Positions 11,388 through 21,608 of a DNA stretch of 64,000 bases are shown in pieces. The notes beneath the pieces were generated by a model. That model saw only the letters and a list, made by a program, of their open reading frames with translations. It made no database searches and was not told the origin of the DNA. How positions within the stretch are numbered: position 1 is the first letter of the stretch; every line of letters begins with the position of its first letter. This DNA is from Alentia gelatinosa (lineage: Eukaryota > Annelida > Polychaeta > Phyllodocida > Polynoidae). The DNA is taken from the NCBI GenBank assembly GCA_950022655.1, contig OX465590.1, positions 45,095,718 through 45,159,717 on the forward strand. Reading direction: 5' to 3'. The translations under genes and the position numbers were made by a program.

Positions 11388-12029
11388 AAGAATTCCTTTT
11401 CATGTGGTTTAATATTAAAAGAAACAAGGATATTCTGTTATTTTCATCCAAAATATCACCTTATAAATGTATTTATGAAACATATGCAAAACTATATATC
11501 CCCTGAAAGCTGTTCTCAAACTTCATTACTTAGAATTATTTTAGCACCATCTAAATAGTCTAAGATTATATCAAAGAAAAACCTACTAGTGACCAGAAAA
11601 CAAGAACTGGTCATATGTATCCGTATATTTAGTCCCTTTTTATACAACGGAAGATTTGAACTGACATTTTTGTCAGTAACGTGATCATATTTGGGGGTTG
11701 ATATCAAATACCATCTGAACCCCAAAAGGACCTACTGGCCCTAAAAAACAAGCAGCCATGACTTTCTTAACTCAATTTCGGAAAAAAAACCAACATTTTC
11801 ATTTACAAAAGGAGAAGGATATTTACTTTACTAACTACTACTGATCAGGTCTCTGCAATGGACTACTTTGTGTAATGTACCATATTATGTAATACACGCT
11901 GCTATATTACACACATTTTATATACCAATGGTGTGGTCTCACATACCAGAAAGAACCTTTGTTAAACAATTTCTTTTGAAAGGTGTACTTTAGGTTCGTC
12001 GAAAAACCAATACTGACTAAAGTACAACG
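11388..12029. other. No gene seen
   Basis: AT-rich sequence with short unrelated ORFs on both strands. No splice pair or repeat partner was recognised. Confidence 0.3.
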
Positions 12030-12219
12030 TACAAGGAGACTTCATCCAACCTCATACGAGAGTTATTCTTTGACAATATTCAAGCTTGTTCACTAAAGAC
12101 AATCCTCAATAGAAGGTTGTCCATAAGTGTTAAATAAAGTTGGCCAACATCGTCCCTGGGTCTCGTTGGCGTAGACAAAGGGTCTTCATGTACGAGCCTA
12201 AATAACTGAACAGGCCCCT
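12030..12219 (+). repeat. GGGCCTGTTT-family MITE, left end lost
   Basis: aggttgtccataagtgtta, cgtccctgggtctcgttgg and gggtcttcatgtacga match the right half of 191-423 and of 40,483-40,703. It ends aactgaacaggccc. The left terminal repeat is degraded. Confidence 0.6.
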
Positions 12220-12360
12220 GGTACTTATGACAGATATTTCGTAACGTATCCTCGTATTAGTGCTCGTCAGTTTGGAATGCAGGTACGATGGGATAGTGAC
12301 TTGATTCTGAGAAATGTGAGGTTTATAAAAAAAACAAGAAAAGAAGGAAAAGCTAAATGG

Positions 12361-13640
12361 GAAACATTAATTAAAGCTAATATAATACGGCCAATCACCT
12401 CCAGCATTTATGAAAGTGTGTTTGGAAGTACATTTAAACATTTTCTCACTCATGGGGTAGAAATGACACTACACCGTTCGATAAAAAGAGAAAATAGAAG
12501 GTTTACCCGGTTACCCTTCCCACATAAGAAAAAAGGGAAAAGCTAAATCCCTCAGATAGAATAGCGTAAGGTAGAAACATTTATTAGAGCGAATACAATA
12601 TGGTCCACCATGTCCAACATTCATAAAAGTGTATTTGGAAGTCTATTTAAATATTTTCTCACTCCTGGGCTACAAATGGTACGACACCGTACAATAAAAA
12701 GAGAAACTAGAAGGTTTACCCGGTTAGCCTTACCACACAAGAAAAAAAAGGAAAAGCTAGATCCCTCAGGTAGAATAGCGTGAGGTAGAAACATTTATTA
12801 TCGTAAAACTGGATGAGTTTTGATATTGGCTCCCAAATTCGACGACTGGAGTTTGGTGTAGTGATTTCACGAGGTGGAGCCAAGTGAAATCCGGAGCCAA
12901 AACTCCAGGAGTCGAATACGGGAGCCAATATCAAAACGAATAAGGTTTTGAATTTATCCTACCCCCCACTGAATGTAAAAAGTATTAAATTAAACTCTAA
13001 CAAGTACGCATGAGTTTGTGTAGATGTCGATATCGCGTCACTGTCACTGTCCAAACAATAACAAACACACGCGAGGGCCCCACAAAACTGCTGGAACTAC
13101 TTTCGTAGATGCTGGGGTGCTGCTCTATAATTGGTCCATATTTTACCCACGTGATTAAAATACTGTAATACACTAGTGGGTTACTAAACCCTGTATCCAG
13201 TTCATAGTTGAATACGGATTCACAATGTTAACCCTATGGGCTTTTATATTAGCGGTAGGATAATAGAGCATAAACAATATGGTCCATCATGTGCAACATT
13301 CATCAAAGTGTGTTTGGTAGTATATTTACATATTTTCTCACTCCTGCGGGTACATAACCCACGATACCGTACAATAAACAGAAAAAGTGATGGTTTATCC
13401 AGTTGCCTTCCCACACAAGAAAATAAGGAAAAGCTAAATCCCTCAGGCAGAATAGCATGAGTATGAAACATTTTTTAAAGCCCATATAATATGGTTCATC
13501 ATCCCCAACATTTATCAAAGTGTGTTTGGAGGTACATTAAAATATTTTGTCAGTCCTGTGGGTACGAACCCCACGATACCGTACAATAAACAGAAAAACG
13601 AGACAGTTTATCCGGTTAGCCTTCCAACACAATAACAACA
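12361..13640 (+). repeat. Four-copy tandem repeat of about 215 bp, split by an insertion
   Basis: Copies begin near 12,361, 12,573, 13,264 and 13,461. Each carries gaaacattt-tta, ccaacattcataaaagtgt, ttggaagtctatttaaat, ccgtacaataaa, ggtttacccggttagcct and aagctaaatccctcag. Copies 2 and 3 are separated by the element at 12,798-13,263. The 89-aa ORF in copy 1 is interrupted in the others, so the array is not treated as coding. Confidence 0.8.
12798..13263 (-). mobile_element. TTATCGTAAAAC...GGTAGGATAA element
   Basis: One end is ttatcgtaaaactggatgag and the other is gcggtaggataa. Opposite-orientation relatives with the same two ends are at 54,349-54,652 and 58,955-59,260. It interrupts the tandem array at gaaacatttatta / tagagc, where intact copies read gaaacatttattagagc, so it is an insertion with a TA-type duplication. 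The inner palindrome is built on ccaaattcgacgactggag / ctccaggagtcgaatacggg. Non-autonomous, no ORF. Confidence 0.7.
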
Positions 13641-13654
13641 ACAGGCCATGTTAG

Positions 13655-13760
13655 GAAGAAGGAAACCAAAATGGCGTCTACCTCCTTCCGCCGGATGTCT
13701 ACAGCAAGTCACCCATAATCCCCTGCGGAGGCGGCAGGTCTGCCTCAGGGTTAAACTCCA
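13655..13760 (+). promoter_or_regulatory. Possible promoter/first-exon segment with YY1-like and ETS-like words
   Basis: aaaccaaaatggcgtctacc is close to the YY1 motif that overlaps many animal start codons. It is followed by ccttccgccgg (ETS-like) and a G+C-rich stretch. The ATG at 13,671 opens only 15 codons (MASTSFRRMSTASHP) before TAA. Known: this motif mix occurs in housekeeping promoters. Inference only; a chance match is possible. Confidence 0.2.
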
Positions 13761-14060
13761 AGCATCTACTAGGTCAGTGATCGGCTTAAACCGTCAGAGA
13801 GTCGTGGCAGGATATGCTTGGAGAGCAGTGGGAGGCATGTAAGAGGCTTACTAGACTGGTTCCCTGTCCAAATAAATGATAGGACAGGTAGAGGGGTATT
13901 CTGAGCGACCTTGAACTTTGCAAATAAAGCATGTGGTTCACTAGATCCCACAAATAACATATTTACATGGGTTTAGAATGAATGACAGTACACAATAAAG
14001 TAACGTAAACCTTTCACAATGTGATAGATAAAGCTAGGCTTTTGTACTACTGGTGCAGGC

Positions 14061-14352
14061 CCCCTCTCATAAGATCTCACACTCTTTAAGTCGTATTCTG
14101 TACAAGGTTCTCACTGCACTCTATGGGAGAAGAATTCTTAACGAACTGGACATAGAGCCTTGAGAATCCGCTGGCATACTGTATTCCCGCGAGGTGGCAT
14201 CATTGAGATTATAGGAATCTTTGGTTGCATTGATGTACTGGCAGGCCAGTAGATTCTCAAGGCTCTAAGTCTTGTCCGTTAAGAATTCTTCTCCATAGAG
14301 CATAGTGAGAGTACAGAATACGACTTACGAGTGTGAGATCTTATGAGAGGGG
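14061..14352. repeat. Near-complete foldback element (CTCTCATAAGATCTCACAC family)
   Basis: The arms run cccctctcataagatctcac ... agagccttgagaatccgctg and their inverse ... gtgagatcttatgagagggg. The spacer holds tggcatcattgagattatag and gaatctttggttgcattgat. Flanking ggtgcag / gtgcacc suggests the palindrome extends a few bases further. This is the best reference for the broken copies at 1,804 and 15,465. Confidence 0.8.
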
Positions 14353-14429
14353 TGCACCACCTTTCTTAAGGAGTCCCCCAAGCAGTCTTTATGACAAGTT
14401 CAAGTGATGATAATTTTAATCAAAAATTA

Positions 14430-14875
14430 TTTTTCTAAGTATCCAACACATGTGTTGTTATGTTTATAGTCTGGTATGCATTGGGCAAATTCTGCTGCCT
14501 GTAACTTTGTGGGTAACCACAGATAAAATTCACCTTTTTTACTTTTAATCGAATTCCTTGATTTGGGGGAAGACATCGGCCAATGAAGGCTGGGCAGGTA
14601 TAGACATGGCCTCTGATTTCAGTAGCGATAAATGTGAAATTTGAAAGCCCCGAACGACAAAAAAAAAAAAATACTGACAAAATAAACTCGAGTTATTTTG
14701 ATAGGGAGAACTGAGTGATGGCTCCTAAATCCTAACTAGAAATCATTGAGTTGAACCTTTTACCAGAGCCACTGAGATTTGTATCTTCTTCACACTTTTT
14801 TTTTTTTTTTTCCAAGGGGGGGGGGGGGGGGGGGCGCCACCAATAGGAAAAACCTCAATCATGTTCAACTATTAA
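14430..14875. other. Homopolymer-rich spacer, no gene seen
   Basis: Contains an A run (14,659-14,670), a T run (about 14,797-14,811) and an 18-nt G run (about 14,817-14,834). The 81-aa minus-strand ORF has no recognisable domain. Confidence 0.4.
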
Positions 14876-14934
14876 GTATGTTTGAACTTATTATATTTCA
14901 ATGTGGTGGCCTATTATCCTACTATCGTTAAACT

Positions 14935-15115
14935 TCTCTGTTCACCTTTCCTGGGGATTGTGGGGGTCAGGTTTTCACCAGAACACGCTGGATCATACAC
15001 TGATGATGACGTCACAAGATGCCATAGGCCGCATGCGCAGAGCCTGTCAACTGGTCACCGCCGGTGTCTGCTTTAAGGCCGTCGCCATTATTACAGCGGG
15101 TATACTCGATGAAAT
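14935..15115. promoter_or_regulatory. Promoter-like cluster: CRE, NRF1-like and YY1-like sites
   Basis: Within about 80 bp lie tgacgtca (15,007-15,014), gcatgcgc (15,031-15,038) and ggccgtcgccattatt (about 15,077-15,092). These match the consensus of CREB/ATF, NRF1 and YY1, which together mark TATA-less animal promoters. No coding exon was identified on either side and the direction is unknown. Confidence 0.3.
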
Positions 15116-15464
15116 TTAACTGAAAATGATTACATTTTAATAGATATCAGTTTTGTTCCTGCAGCAAGCCACAAGTTTACAACTTCTTAATGCATCGACT
15201 AATGAACCTGCACCTTTTTGCAATGTTCTTATCATCATCAACCACTTTACAGTAATTAAGATGTGTCTCCGCTGTTTTAAATCTGCCAGAGCAACTGCTT
15301 GTCTTAATCCGTATGGGATTCGTAAAAGTGCAGTCTATAGATCTTCATGAAATGTAAATTTCCTTTGTCTTGTATAAGATTCAGCTTTCTGGTGAATCAC
15401 TTATTGCCTACAATGTATAACAGTCTTGATAGGCAAGCTGGTTGGTAAAATGATCTATTGGATG

Positions 15465-15710
15465 CACCCTCTCATAAGATCTCACACTGTCTAAGTGGTA
15501 TATCTGTACTCTCACAACGCTCTATGGAGAAGAATTCTTAACAAACTAGGCTTAGAGTCTTGAGAACCCACTGGCCGATCTCCCGTACTAAAGATGCACA
15601 TCAATGCAACCCAAATACTCCTATAATCTCAATAATGCCATGTGGCGGGTATACTGTGTGCCAGTGGATTCTCAGTGCTCTAAGCCTAGTTCATTAAGAA
15701 TTATTCCTAT
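15465..15710. repeat. Foldback element, right end truncated
   Basis: Left arm caccctctcataagatctc as at 14,061, and the centre acatcaatgcaaccc ... gccatgtgg is shared with 1,930-1,975. The right arm stops near ttcattaagaatt, where a different element (15,711-16,035) begins. Confidence 0.65.
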
Positions 15711-16035
15711 ATACCTATGGCTGTACACTCTATGCTTACACCTCGCTCTGGGGGGTGGAGTAACTATCTGATACTACCCAAGGTTGGTATACTACCCAAG
15801 GTTGCCGTATACTACCCAAGGTTGACATTTAGACCAATCAGATTGTCTCTTATTAAACCACATTTGAAGGTATATAGGAATAGGGAAACCACGTACCAGT
15901 GAAAGGAAGTCAAAATTACTCGGTAAGGCTTGGAAAAATTACTGCCCGCGGCCAGGGCCTTGGGCAGTAATTTTTCCAAGCCTTACCTCGTAACTTTGAC
16001 TTCCTTTCACCGGAACATAGTTTCCCTCTATTCTC
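15711..16035 (+). repeat. Foldback element with a GGCTTGGAAAAATTACTG stem
   Basis: A stem of about 50 bp (15,901-16,015) pairs aaaggaagtcaaaattac and gtaaggcttggaaaaattac with the inverse. Outside it are tatataggaatagggaaacc and three to four copies of actacccaaggttg. An inverted copy with the same parts is at 19,560-19,872. No ORF. Confidence 0.75.
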
Positions 16036-17148
16036 CCATAGAACTACATGAATCTCAGCAGGATATGTCTTAGACAAATACCTGGTTAGGCACATGAATC
16101 TCAGCATGATTTATCTCAGACAAACACCCTGTGTTGTACATGAATCTCAGCATGATTTGTCTCAGACAAACACCCTGAGAGGTACATGAATCTCAGCAGG
16201 ATCTGTCTCAGACAAACACCCTGTGAGGTACATGAATCTCAACAGGATTTGTTTCAGTCAAACACCCTGTGAGGTACATGAATCTCAGCAGGATCTGTCT
16301 CAGACAAACACCATGTGAGGTACATGAATCTCAGCAGGATTTATCTCAGACAAACACCATGTGAGGTACATGAATCTCAGCAGGATTTATCCCAGACAAA
16401 CACCATGTGAGGTACATGAATCTCAGCAGGATTTATCCCAGACAAACACCATGTGAGGTACATGAATCTCAACAGGATTTATCCCAGACAAACACCATGT
16501 GAGGTACATGAATCTCAACAGGATTTATCCCAGACAAACACCATGTGAGGTACATGAATCTCAACAGGATTTATCCCAGACAAACACCATGTGAGGTACA
16601 TGAATCTCAACAGGATTTGTCCCAGACAAACACCATGTGAGGTACATGAATCTCAACAGGATTTATCCCAGACAAACACCATGTGAGGTACATGAATCTC
16701 AGCAGGATTTATCCCAGACAAACACCCTGTGAGGTACATGAATCTCAGCAGGATTTATCTTAGACAAACACCATGTGAGGTACATGAATCTCAACAGGAT
16801 TTATCCCAGACAAACACCATGTGAGGTACATGAATCTCAGCAGGATTTATCCCAGACAAACACCATGTGAGGTACATGAATCTCAGCAGTATTTATCCCA
16901 GACAAACACCCTGTGAGGTACATGAATCTCAGCAGTATTTTCCTCAGACAAACACCATGTGAGGTAAATGAATCTCAGCAGGATTTATCCCAGACAAACA
17001 CCCTGTGAGGTACATGAATCTCAGCAGGATTTATCCCAGACAAACACCCTGTGAGGTACATGAATCTCAGCAGGATTTATCTCAGACAAACACCCTGTGC
17101 GGTACATGAATCTCAGCAGGATTTATCCCAGACAAACACCATGTAACA
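16036..17148 (+). repeat. 46-bp minisatellite, about 24 copies
   Basis: Unit tgtgaggtacatgaatctca followed by gcaggatttatcccagacaa and acacca. Copies differ by a few bases and run head to tail. The same unit in inverse orientation forms a short array at 54,920-55,195. There are no unique spacers between units, so it is not a CRISPR. Confidence 0.95.
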
Positions 17149-17516
17149 TACATGAACCCTACCATGTGAATCCCATGTCAGACCACAGTTACCGGCCTGC
17201 GTGGTGGTGAGGGATTAGCATGTTTCTCTCCGGGATCACGGCGTTATTCATGCTTAGCGCGCGTCCAGTGTGCGGTCACTCCCCATTACTAATCCGGGCC
17301 CATTACGACTCGGCCTCCAGCCACATATGTTAATCCCTTACAACTGCTCCAGCGGGGCAGAGGGATAGGTCAAGGGTGAGCAGCTCTATGCAAACAGAGA
17401 TTTACCTGTGTTACTGCATGAAGTGACTTTTTCACACAGCATAGAATAATCTCTATATACATACATACCCACAGTTCGCAGGGTGCGGTCTAGACTGGCT
17501 CCAGTCCCTTTATTAC
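17149..17516. other. Unclassified spacer after the minisatellite
   Basis: 17,160-17,350 is G+C-richer than its surroundings and contains words such as gggattagcatg and ttactaatccgggccc that partly pair. No second copy was seen. No ORF with recognisable domains. Confidence 0.3.
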
Positions 17517-17880
17517 CCATCGTATACAAAGCCCCCACTGAAAATGTATGGGGACTCAGTAAACCACGACCCATTATATAAAACCTGTCAGATACCATAA
17601 CTTTGGTATACGTATTTACAGCTGTGGTATACGGCCTCAAAACCATGGTATACGGGAGAAATAGTCCCTCTTTGCTATAGAGCAAAGAAATTATCCCTAT
17701 TGATATACCCTGTAATGTGGCAATTACTGGGTTTAAATTATTCGAAAAGATGGATAATAAATACAACAAACGATGGATATGTGGATAGGCGGCTCTGTAA
17801 ACCACTCGAGGTTGACTTACTATGCGTCAACCTCTCATGGTTTACGGCCGCCTATCCACAAAACCATTGATTATTGTCTA
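17517..17880. repeat. Palindromic MITE (reference copy of the family)
   Basis: An outer block (gaaaatgtatggggactcag, ggtatacggcctcaaaacc) leads to the hairpin atgtggataggcggc / gccgcctatccacaaaa around aaaccactcgaggttgac and gcgtcaacctctcatggttt. Related copies are at 3,409-3,720, 39,735-39,890 and 53,230-53,780. It shares the GTTGAC...GTCAAC centre with the 9.4-kb family. Confidence 0.7.
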
Positions 17881-17884
17881 TGTA

Positions 17885-18240
17885 TCCTATGTCTACCCTC
17901 CTCGCTGGGATACAGGCTCCAGTCCCTGCATCCTATGGCTACCCTCCTTGCTGGGATACAGGCTCCAGTCCCTGCATCCTATGGCTACCCTCCTTGCTGG
18001 GATACAGGCTCCAGTCCCTGCATCCTGTGGCTACCTGCCTCGCTGGGATACAGGCTCCAGTCCCTGCATCCTATGTCCACCCTCCTCGCTGGGATACAGG
18101 CTCCAGTCCCTGCATCCTATGGCTACCCTCCTCGCTGGGATACAGGCTCCAGTCCCTGCATCCTATGTCCACCCTCCTCGCTGGGATACAGGCTCCAGTC
18201 CCTGCATCCTATGGCTACCCTCCTCGCTAGGATACAGGGA
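17885..18240 (+). repeat. 46-bp tandem repeat, about 8 copies
   Basis: Unit ctgggatacaggctccagtc then cctgcatcctatggctaccc and tcctcg. 46 is not a multiple of 3, so all three forward frames stay open (ORFs of 213, 144 and 118 aa), all low-complexity artefacts. A single diverged unit is at about 9,950-10,000 in inverse. Confidence 0.93.
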
Positions 18241-19000
18241 CTGGTACAATCCGTAATGGTGTTGGAATTCTGGTGCTGTATAGCGCCAGTATTGCCAACA
18301 CTCTCCATACAGATATCCTGGCCACTGATCAGGATATCTGATGGGAGATTGATACCCTCTCATTTTGATCTTAATCGGGCCACAGTGAGGAGTAAGCAAA
18401 ATTTATTGCTATGATAACACAGGTGGCCAGAGAACTGGAGGAGGGGAGGGAGGAAGTGTAGGAGGAGGCATAGGGTTACAGGGAGCGGCTTGGGGCCATA
18501 AACAGGAGATTCTGTTCATAGTGGACAAGTCTTTGATTCATGGGCCAGTCAGAGAAGGATACATACTTTAATAAACTTTATTCTGATTGTGTTTAATCAT
18601 TTAATGAATGTTCATAATCAAAGACTTGAACAAGTCTAGGTGTGGTCTGGTCTACAGTTAGGGTTATGAATGTAGTGTATTTCTTGCACTAGGAGCAAGT
18701 GGTGTATTCATCATTGATGTATGAGCCTGCAATTATAAATGAATAAAGATAGGGTTACGAATGTAGCATATGTCTTTTAACATCAAGAAGCAGTTTGCCT
18801 TTACTTATATTTCAAATATCCAAGTCTAAAGGAGTAAAAAAACAAATAAACTCTGATTTGTTCTGAGAGAGCTAGCTCGGTGCTAAACCTGATGCTGAAT
18901 ATATGTTGCACAGGAAAGACATCACAGGACAGGTTAAGCTTGATTACAATGACTGGTAGATACTAGTTTGGACAATACAATACAAAATAATATGCAAAGA
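18241..19000. other. Dispersed repeat remnant, no gene seen
   Basis: 18,583-18,643 is the inverse of 9,838-9,910, so this region and 9.78-10.0 kb are copies of one element. It also has a short palindrome gatatcctggccactgatcaggatatc (18,310-18,336). The rest is unclassified. Confidence 0.4.
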
Positions 19001-19019
19001 TTACTTAAATGAATAACAA

Positions 19020-19460
19020 TTAAAAGGTTTCGTTTACATTCGGATAGGTTTCTGTAACCCATTTGAACCCAGGAAACTTGCCCTTTCTGCAACTGCTTAT
19101 CTTGGATCCGAACACATCAAGCACCAGTGGGTCTTGAGGTATTTCGGTCTTGAGTGATTGGTCATGGTCATGGTCAGCTGGGCATGCCTCTAAGACCCTG
19201 AGACACTTGCTCCCTGCTCTGTCCTCACTGTCACAGTGAATAACATGCAGATAGTGAAGGGATAGATTTCTGGAAGCACACTGGAAGTTCAATGTGACCA
19301 CTCTAACCTCTAGGCGATGTGTGACCACTCTAACCTCTAGGCGATGTATATAGCACTTGCAAGCACACTCAAGTAAAGACCATACCGAAGACATTCGCTG
19401 AAATCTCACAATCATAAGAAATAGCCTCAAATATCCCAAAATATATTGATTCACACACAT
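19020..19460 (-). CDS. Hypothetical ORF, 146 aa, possibly exonic
   Basis: I do not recognise it. The C-terminal ~75 residues (after VIHCDSEDRAGSK) are less biased than most chance ORFs here and end VTETYPNVNETF. A possible splice acceptor (actgtgacag) lies just before the SEDRAG codons on the minus strand. The N-terminal half contains a direct 23-bp duplication, giving HRLEVRVVT twice, which argues against a long conserved protein. It may be a terminal exon or a chance ORF. Confidence 0.18.
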   Translation of the reverse strand: MCVNQYILGYLRLFLMIVRFQRMSSVWSLLECACKCYIHRLEVRVVTHRLEVRVVTLNFQCASRNLSLHYLHVIHCDSEDRAGSKCLRVLEACPADHDHDQSLKTEIPQDPLVLDVFGSKISSCRKGKFPGFKWVTETYPNVNETF

Positions 19461-19559
19461 TCCTATTGATATCTAATCCGAAATATTCAATCATTTCATG
19501 GGGTATCTTTTGTAATGACACAGAATTTTTTTTCGAACGGCGAAGCCAGAGAAGAGACT

Positions 19560-19872
19560 TGAATCTATATTTTGGAAGAATAGAGGGAAACTATGTTCCG
19601 GTGGGAATAAGTCAAAGTTACGAGGTAAGGCTTGGAAAAATTACTGTCCAAAGAGTAACTTTGTCTTATTTCCACCGGTACGTGGTTTCCCTATTCCTAT
19701 ATACCTTCAATTGTCGGCAAATATCGATAAAAATCGAATGTCTCTGAACATCAACCTTGGCAGTAAACGTCAACCTGGGCAGTAACTTCAACCTGGGCAG
19801 TAAACAAAAGTTATTCCACCCCCAGCAGCGTTAAGTAATCATAGGTTGTTCGCTCATAGGTATATAGGAATA
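19560..19872 (-). repeat. Inverted copy of the 15.7-kb foldback
   Basis: gaggtaaggcttggaaaaat, ggtttccctattcctatata, and three copies of a cctgggcagtaa(c) motif mirror 15,711-16,035. The hairpin arm on one side is shortened. Confidence 0.7.
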
Positions 19873-19933
19873 TAGACTTTGAAAAGAAATCTTAAAGGCA
19901 TTTGCTCTGCCCACCGACATACTGCTAGCCTTA

Positions 19934-20355
19934 AAGCCTGCCCCCACCTACCACGATTCTGGTCCTGATTGGCCTTACGACAGCCTTCCCGACACCATTC
20001 CGATTGTAGCGTGAGGTCTGGCAAAATCGTGGTAGGTGGGACAGGTTTCTGCGATTCCGTCTACGACAGCTTACGATAGGCTGCAATAAAATCGCCAATC
20101 GTAGAGGTCCCGATAATTTCCAACATGTTGGAAATTTCGTAGCCTCTCATAGGGTATCGTAGCAGCTGCTGGTTTCGTCGTGGAGCTATCGTGACCATAG
20201 TTTATGTTATTGGTCCTCCCAAGGCGTTGCCACGCTCTACGATTTCAAACTATTGGACCTATCGGGGACCTCCCGATAGGTCACGATTTCCGCATTTCAA
20301 ATCGTAGCGATCGGGAAGCATGTCATGGCCTATCGTGGTAGGTGGGGGTCCCCTC
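19934..20355. mobile_element. MITE, AAGCCTGCCCCCACCTACCACG family, TTA duplication
   Basis: Left end aagcctgcccccacctacc, right end ggtaggtgggggtcccctc, each flanked by TTA (19,931-19,933 and 20,356-20,358). The interior is full of short inverse words (tttccaacatgttggaaatt; atcgggaag / cttcccgat). Relatives: 59,619-60,008, 63,326-63,700 and, more diverged, 28,400-28,780. A 3-bp TTA duplication is typical of PIF/Harbinger-type elements (inference). Confidence 0.7.
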
Positions 20356-20582
20356 TTAAGGTATTCTCATGACTCTTCAGGACTACCAGCCAGGCTTCCC
20401 TCATGCTGATGGGGTGTAGTAAACGCCTACTAACTCCAAGTACTTCCTGATGATAGACATTCAAGGCATCGTTCCCTGGACGATAAATCCCCTCTTATTT
20501 GTAAACCAGACATCATAAAAGCAGGAGTTTTTGTGTTTTTTTGTATGGAGGTTTATTCATTTCTTCATTTACAACTCAAGTT
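20356..20582. other. Short unclassified spacer
   Basis: No ORF or repeat partner seen. Confidence 0.3.
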
Positions 20583-20745
20583 AAGGGACCCGTTATATGA
20601 TCTAGGATCCTACTAGAAAATCCTTTTCTGTAACTCGTACAAGGCTATCATTTATTCATATTCAAGGTTGTTGGCTGAGACCATATTAGACGTCCATAAG
20701 GTCCATCATATATAAACATATATATTCCAGTGACGAATGGGACCT
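20583..20745 (+). repeat. GGGCCTGTTT-family MITE, diverged
   Basis: gggacccgttatatgatc, ccttttctgtaactcgtac and gacgtccataaggtcc align with 37,364-37,585 in part. It abuts the next MITE directly at gggacctgggacc. Confidence 0.5.
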
Positions 20746-21055
20746 GGGACCTGTTTCACTAGTTTCGTGACATGTCTAGATGGCGTCTAGATGGTGTGTC
20801 CGGTTTCAAAAGAACTAGACATTAGACTTACTTTTGTCCGTTCTTGCTTCCACTGTTGGTGCCGCTTTTCATGTTTGTCTAACACTTTTGTCACAAAACT
20901 AGTGAAATAGGTCCATGATGTGTAGATTTGTCTAATTCTTATGTTTTTGGTCTGTCTTTTCCTAAGGGCAGCTACTTGTGTTATCACGAAACTAGACAAC
21001 CCCAATGTCTGTATGGTGTCACAGACATGTCACGAAACTACTGAAACAGGTTCCA
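20746..21055. repeat. MITE, GGGACCTGTTTCACTAG family
   Basis: Ends gggacctgtttcactagttt and actactgaaacaggttcc are inverse. The interior has tctagatggcgtctagatgg, gcttccactgttggtgccgc and aagggcagctac. An inverted, about 85% similar copy is at 41,789-42,075; a partial copy is at 50,650-50,730. Confidence 0.75.
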
Positions 21056-21273
21056 GGTGAGCTATTAGATCCGTTACCTGTCCGGTGGTGGCGCCACTAA
21101 CGTACAATTAGTTCCGTGACATTCCGCCTATCTCGCTGGGAGTATTTATATAGAGATAGGTTTGTATCTCTTTACAAATATATACAGTATCAGAAGATAC
21201 TACACTCAATACTGATCCTTTAAGTTGAATCCCATTATCTAGCCGTTTTTGTTGGTTATGTCACATAATTTAA

Positions 21274-21604
21274 CCCTTTAAGGACGCACGATGCCTGGAG
21301 GCATCACCGCACTAAAGACGCATGGTGCCTTGAGGCATCATTGTCCCAATATTAACATAAAAATGTTTTAACAAAGAAATGATTGAACAATATTCATGAT
21401 ATTTTCAGAATATGTAGATATAACATCATATTTAGTATTTCTATTAAAAAGAAATAAAATATTTATGATTATGTGTCATACTGCATGATTAGAAACTTGG
21501 ATATCAGTTTTAACCATAATATGGCCGTCCTCTAGCCAGACAAACTGTCACCAGCACACATCCTTATGAAAGTAGCTAGGCCCCAGGCAGCCATCCTTAA
21601 AGGG
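21274..21604. mobile_element. piggyBac-like MITE with TTAA duplication
   Basis: It reads TTAA-ccctttaaggacgc ... gccatccttaaaggg-TTAA, with TTAA at 21,270-21,273 and 21,605-21,608. CCC...GGG ends inside TTAA are the signature of piggyBac-type elements. Inside near the left end, gatgcctggaggcatc and tgccttgaggca are small palindromes. No ORF, so non-autonomous. Confidence 0.75.
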
Positions 21605-21608
21605 TTAA

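Noticed and set aside
12277..12546. 89-aa ORF (KKTRKEGKAKWETLIKANII...)
   Set aside because: It lies in copy 1 of a 215-bp tandem repeat; the other three copies do not keep the frame.
16036..17148. Regular direct repeats as a CRISPR array
   Set aside because: Units are contiguous without unique spacers, and the window is eukaryotic.
17773..18414. 213-aa ORF with repeated GYRLQSLHPM motifs
   Set aside because: 46-bp tandem repeat read through in shifting frames; equally long ORFs exist in the other forward frames.
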